A stretch of 64,000 bases of DNA, from positions 109,597 through 173,596 of the forward strand of contig NZ_JAOVQN010000007.1 in NCBI RefSeq assembly GCF_025673445.1. The letters run 5' to 3'. The position numbers were made by a program, and so were the translations under genes. Within the stretch, counting starts at the first letter, position 1, and every line of letters begins with the position of its first letter. Positions 61,042-64,000 of the stretch are shown here, piece after piece. A model generated the notes under the pieces. That model made no database searches. It was given only the letters and a program-made list of their open reading frames with translations, and was not told the origin of the DNA. The DNA comes from Ruegeria_B marisflavi. GTDB taxonomy: Bacteria > Pseudomonadota > Alphaproteobacteria > Rhodobacterales > Rhodobacteraceae.

Positions 61042-62967
61042 CTAGTTTGCGACCAGAACTTCGGCTTTGAAGCCCCCATTGCGCCAACGTGACAGGGCGG
61101 TCGCAAAATTGGGTCCCGGCAGCCCATCTACAGCCCCGGCGTAGTACCCGGCGGCCTGCAACCTTTGCTGGATTGCCTTAACGGTATCCGGCGACCATTC
61201 GTTCGTGGCAGTCGTCAATTGTTGCAGAAGCGTTCCCCGATCTTCGGCTACGCCCCGCAACAGCATATTGGCAGCCTGGCCAAAATCCCGAGACACTCCA
61301 CGGCCCTCATCCAACAGGATCGCCGCCGCGCGATAGCCTTCGTGTTCGCCATCACGGGCCGCCCGCAAGAAATAGTCCAAAGCCAAATCCGGCGTATCGA
61401 TCATTCCGTCCTGGGCCAGAACCCCAAGGTTGAACACGGCTTTCGCCGATCCAACCTCGGCGGCCCTGCGCAAAAGGGAAATGGCCCGATCAACATCTTT
61501 CTCGCCTCGGTCCCCCTGGAACAGGGATACCGCCAGATTGATCATCGCATCCGAGCTGCCCGCTTCGGCCGCACGCTCGTACAAGGCAAAAGCAGCCTCC
61601 GTGTCCTGCAGGATGCCATTCCCGCTTTCAGTGAGCTGCGCGAGGCTTACCATCGCTCGCAAGTCCCCACGTTCGGCAGCACTGCGATATAGCTGCACCG
61701 CCCGCCGCAAATCCCCAGAAGCGGCTGTCGCACGTGCCAGAAGCGCGGTGTAATGAGGCAGGTCGGGCGACTGAACAGATGCGGCAGAGCAGGCTTGTAT
61801 CGCGGCTAGGGTGTTCTGGGCCAGACGGTCGAATGGAACGCCGGGAACCGATGCGGTCGCATCACGGGGATGTGTCGCCAATCTCTCGCATATCGCCTCG
61901 GGCGTGCTGTCCTCGGCATTTGGCAGCAACTCGAGCAGCCGCCGGGCCTCGGGTGCGCGCTCGCCTTCGGGAAAGCGTTCCAGATAAAACTCCAGCAATG
62001 GCCGCATTCTGCTCCGTCTGGCCAAGGTCCAAAGACGCTCGGCCTCTGCTTTATCGTCGCGAAACTCTAACGCACGGGTCCGCGTGCCGGTTTGCAGATA
62101 GGCCAGAACGTCTTCGGCATGGGGGCCTTGAGGGTAGCGATCAATGTAGAGCTGCATCAACTCATCATTCTTCGCTTCAATCGCGACCTGCCAGAGCATA
62201 GTTTCCTCGGACACGGTCACCGGGTTGCGGTCGAACTGGAACGCGCGCGTAAGCGAGGAATTGTCCCAGGGGATCTGGCGGCCTCCGGTCGCGGCCAGAA
62301 CATCGCGCCGGACGGCGATCATCAACTCGGACACATCCTGTCCTGGCGTGTAAATATGGTTGAGCAGCGCTTCTGTGAAAAAGCTGTTCCGCCCCGTGCC
62401 GTCATAAGCCACGTTGTCGGGTTGGGTCGCATAGGCGAACATGAAATTGGCAGAAGTTCCCACCCGGGCAAGGCCGCTACCTACTTCGGGTAACTTGGCC
62501 CCGGCCATACCGAACGGATTGTCCCGGCAGGCGTCCAGAAAAACGAGTTTCAGACCTTTGGATCTTTCAAGCGCTTCGACGACACGCGCCAATGGCACGG
62601 TCTGGTTTTGCAGATCATCGGGTGAAGAGATCCGCGCATCGGTCGGCACCAGATAATTCTGCCCGTTTATCTGAAACCCATGCCCGGCGTAGAAAAACAA
62701 GGCGACATCGGCCGTTTCCGCCGCCTCGCTGAAATCTTCTATCGCTTCTCGTGTCTCCGCCTGGCTGTAGTCGCCGCCCATGAGCACGTCAAAACCCAGC
62801 CCCTCAAGCGCCACGGTCAAATCAAGCGCGTCGTTCCTGGGGTTCTTCAGCGGTTCGATATGGCGGTACGACGAATTGCCCAGAACAAAGGCAACCCTCG
62901 TCTCGGCCCAAAGACCGGACGTCATCAAGAACAGCAGACCGGCGAATGCCGCAATCAGGGTTCGCAT
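61042..62967 (-). CDS. Caspase-family (C14) protease with Sel1-like repeats and peptidoglycan-binding-like C-terminus
   Basis: A 641-residue exported protein. The start at 62967 gives a signal peptide (MRTLIAAFAGLLFLMTSGLWA) and follows GGGGAAA. The caspase-like domain (about 22-255) has the catalytic dyad His96 (FFYAGHGFQ) and Cys147 (FLDACRDNPF). The middle (about 430-580) contains Sel1-like repeats (AMVSLAQLTESGNGILQDTE, AMINLAVSLFQGDRGEKDVD). The end (SPDTVKAIQQRLQAAGYYAG) resembles a peptidoglycan-binding domain. It lies ten bases after the adhesin gene, so both are one operon. Similar protease-adhesin pairs occur in Roseobacters; cleavage target unknown. Confidence 0.88.
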   Translation of the reverse strand: MRTLIAAFAGLLFLMTSGLWAETRVAFVLGNSSYRHIEPLKNPRNDALDLTVALEGLGFDVLMGGDYSQAETREAIEDFSEAAETADVALFFYAGHGFQINGQNYLVPTDARISSPDDLQNQTVPLARVVEALERSKGLKLVFLDACRDNPFGMAGAKLPEVGSGLARVGTSANFMFAYATQPDNVAYDGTGRNSFFTEALLNHIYTPGQDVSELMIAVRRDVLAATGGRQIPWDNSSLTRAFQFDRNPVTVSEETMLWQVAIEAKNDELMQLYIDRYPQGPHAEDVLAYLQTGTRTRALEFRDDKAEAERLWTLARRSRMRPLLEFYLERFPEGERAPEARRLLELLPNAEDSTPEAICERLATHPRDATASVPGVPFDRLAQNTLAAIQACSAASVQSPDLPHYTALLARATAASGDLRRAVQLYRSAAERGDLRAMVSLAQLTESGNGILQDTEAAFALYERAAEAGSSDAMINLAVSLFQGDRGEKDVDRAISLLRRAAEVGSAKAVFNLGVLAQDGMIDTPDLALDYFLRAARDGEHEGYRAAAILLDEGRGVSRDFGQAANMLLRGVAEDRGTLLQQLTTATNEWSPDTVKAIQQRLQAAGYYAGAVDGLPGPNFATALSRWRNGGFKAEVLVAN

Positions 62968-62977
62968 CGTTTCCCCA

Positions 62978-64000
62978 TCACAGGTCCGAAACCCGCGAAA
63001 GCTGAATACCAACCGTTTCGAGGGAGCCGGCCACGGTAGTGATCGTCGCACGTTGAATACCAGCCAACTCGGGATCCTCGACCCGGACCAGCGCGATCGC
63101 CTTGCGGATTTCACCCGCGGCATTGTCCAGCGCAGTTCTGGCCTCGGCCAGTGCTTCACGGCGGATAGCCTCACGCTCGGAATCTGTTGTCGCCGTCGCG
63201 AGGCGCCGTTCCGCTCGTTGGCGGCTCCGGTCAATGTCGGACCGCGCATTGCGGATGATGTCTGCTACGTTTTCCATACCTGGAGGCAGATCCGCCGTGA
63301 TCTCGTCAAGCTCACCGGCGAAACTGTTCAGGGCATCCGACAAACAAGCAAGGTAACGGCTGACGTCGCTGCTACCCTGCTGGCAGCTTTCGGCGGCAAT
63401 CACCATTTGGTCCGAGAGAACACGGACATCTCCCAGCGTTTTCAGCGCCTTCTCTTTGGTAAGCCCGATCGCACTTGTGCCACCACCAAATGTGCTGCTT
63501 TCAGTGAACAAAACCCGGATGTCGTCCGTCGGATTGGGCAGGCCAATGTCACCCACTGTTGGCGGGCGCGGTATGGTATCAGCCGGAGCTTGCACGGTCA
63601 TCGAACCATCGACATAGTTGATATCGTAATTCTCTAGACCCGTTCCTACGGCCGAGGAGGCTACAATCGCAAACGGGCCATCCACAGCCAACGCGCCAGT
63701 TGGGCTACCCGCACTAACCAACTGAACGGTATTCACAGTGTCTCCTTCGACGATTAATCCGGATACCGAGACCTCGTTTCCCTGGAAAACGAATTCCTCA
63801 CCTTGAAGCTTGGTCTGGTCTAGAGCCGTCACCACCAGCGGCGCAGGTGTCACCGTCAGCGCCCCATCGACATAGGAGATCGCGTAGTTCTCAAGCCCAG
63901 TGCCCAGCGCGTTCGAGGCCACGATGGCATAGGGCACGCCGCCATTCACCCCGGCATCCGCCGCGGCACCCGCGCTCGTCAGGGTCACGCTGTCCACGCT
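62978..64000 (-). CDS. C-terminal part of an MBG-repeat adhesin-like exoprotein, 5'-truncated by window edge
   Basis: The frame is open to the right edge; 340 residues are visible. It starts inside MBG-type repeats: two copies of the pattern GTGLENYxIxYVDGxxTV (about 24 and 110 residues from the edge) with Pro-linked VTPAPLVVTA. These repeats occur in filamentous-hemagglutinin-type secreted proteins. The last 190 residues are a helical, charged domain (RNARSDIDRSRQRAERRLA) with two cysteines. The stop is ten bases before the caspase-like gene. The N-terminal secretion signal and partner transporter would lie outside the window. Confidence 0.8.
   Translation of the reverse strand, partial: SVDSVTLTSAGAAADAGVNGGVPYAIVASNALGTGLENYAISYVDGALTVTPAPLVVTALDQTKLQGEEFVFQGNEVSVSGLIVEGDTVNTVQLVSAGSPTGALAVDGPFAIVASSAVGTGLENYDINYVDGSMTVQAPADTIPRPPTVGDIGLPNPTDDIRVLFTESSTFGGGTSAIGLTKEKALKTLGDVRVLSDQMVIAAESCQQGSSDVSRYLACLSDALNSFAGELDEITADLPPGMENVADIIRNARSDIDRSRQRAERRLATATTDSEREAIRREALAEARTALDNAAGEIRKAIALVRVEDPELAGIQRATITTVAGSLETVGIQLSRVSDL

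Overview
The window reads as a chromosomal piece of an alphaproteobacterium, most likely Rhodobacterales (Roseobacter group). Reasons are the high GC, the mix of TRAP/TAXI and glycine-betaine-type transporters, secreted RTX proteins, and the small membrane protein at 46501-46689 that is typical of that order. This placement is inference from gene content; no rRNA or tRNA gene was seen.

Region 1 (1-16.7 kb) is a sulfur-oxidation island. A leftward operon encodes the reverse-acting dissimilatory sulfite reductase system in the order dsrA-B-E-F-H-C-M-K-L-J-O-P, followed by a TrpD-like phosphoribosyltransferase homologue cut by the window edge. DsrEFH and DsrL are present and no dsrD is seen, which points to sulfur oxidation. 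Divergent from dsrA is a rightward set: a TauD/TfdA-type dioxygenase, two tiny translationally coupled proteins, an Mrp/ApbC-type Fe-S carrier and a sulfide:quinone oxidoreductase. A YeeE/YedE (thiosulfate-type) transporter faces it. Together these would oxidise sulfide to stored or carrier-bound sulfur and then to sulfite, with electrons passing to the membrane through DsrMKJOP.

Region 2 (16.8-33.7 kb) is accessory metabolism and transport: an amidase, a TAXI-TRAP importer, a first RTX protein, a betaine/proline-type ABC importer with an alpha/beta hydrolase, a D-cysteine desulfhydrase / L-cysteate sulfo-lyase family enzyme with a divergent LysR regulator and a clear LysR operator, and an RND efflux pair. 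Region 3 (33.7-37.5 kb) is a giant RTX protein whose C-terminus is nearly identical to that of the first one, followed by a short repeat scar.

Region 4 (37.6-50.8 kb) holds a catabolic cluster (Asp/Glu racemase family, M24, M20, Lrp regulator, PLP lyase), then housekeeping genes (NAD kinase, GlyA), small proteins, a rhodanese, an FMO, a cupin with an AraC regulator, and a RidA protein.

Region 5 (50.9-60.7 kb) is the most unusual part and looks like an undescribed RiPP (ribosomally made, modified peptide) locus. A YcaO-TfuA pair and a methyltransferase run rightward, and a berberine-bridge-type flavoprotein diverges from them. Convergent with them is a leftward two-gene unit: a 301-residue protein with a nitrile-hydratase-like leader joined to fifteen [A/G]-R-R-[V/I/M/T] repeats, then a 1299-residue cyclase/ATPase/TPR signalling protein. 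Further right are a caspase-like protease with Sel1 repeats and the C-terminus of an MBG-repeat adhesin cut by the right edge.
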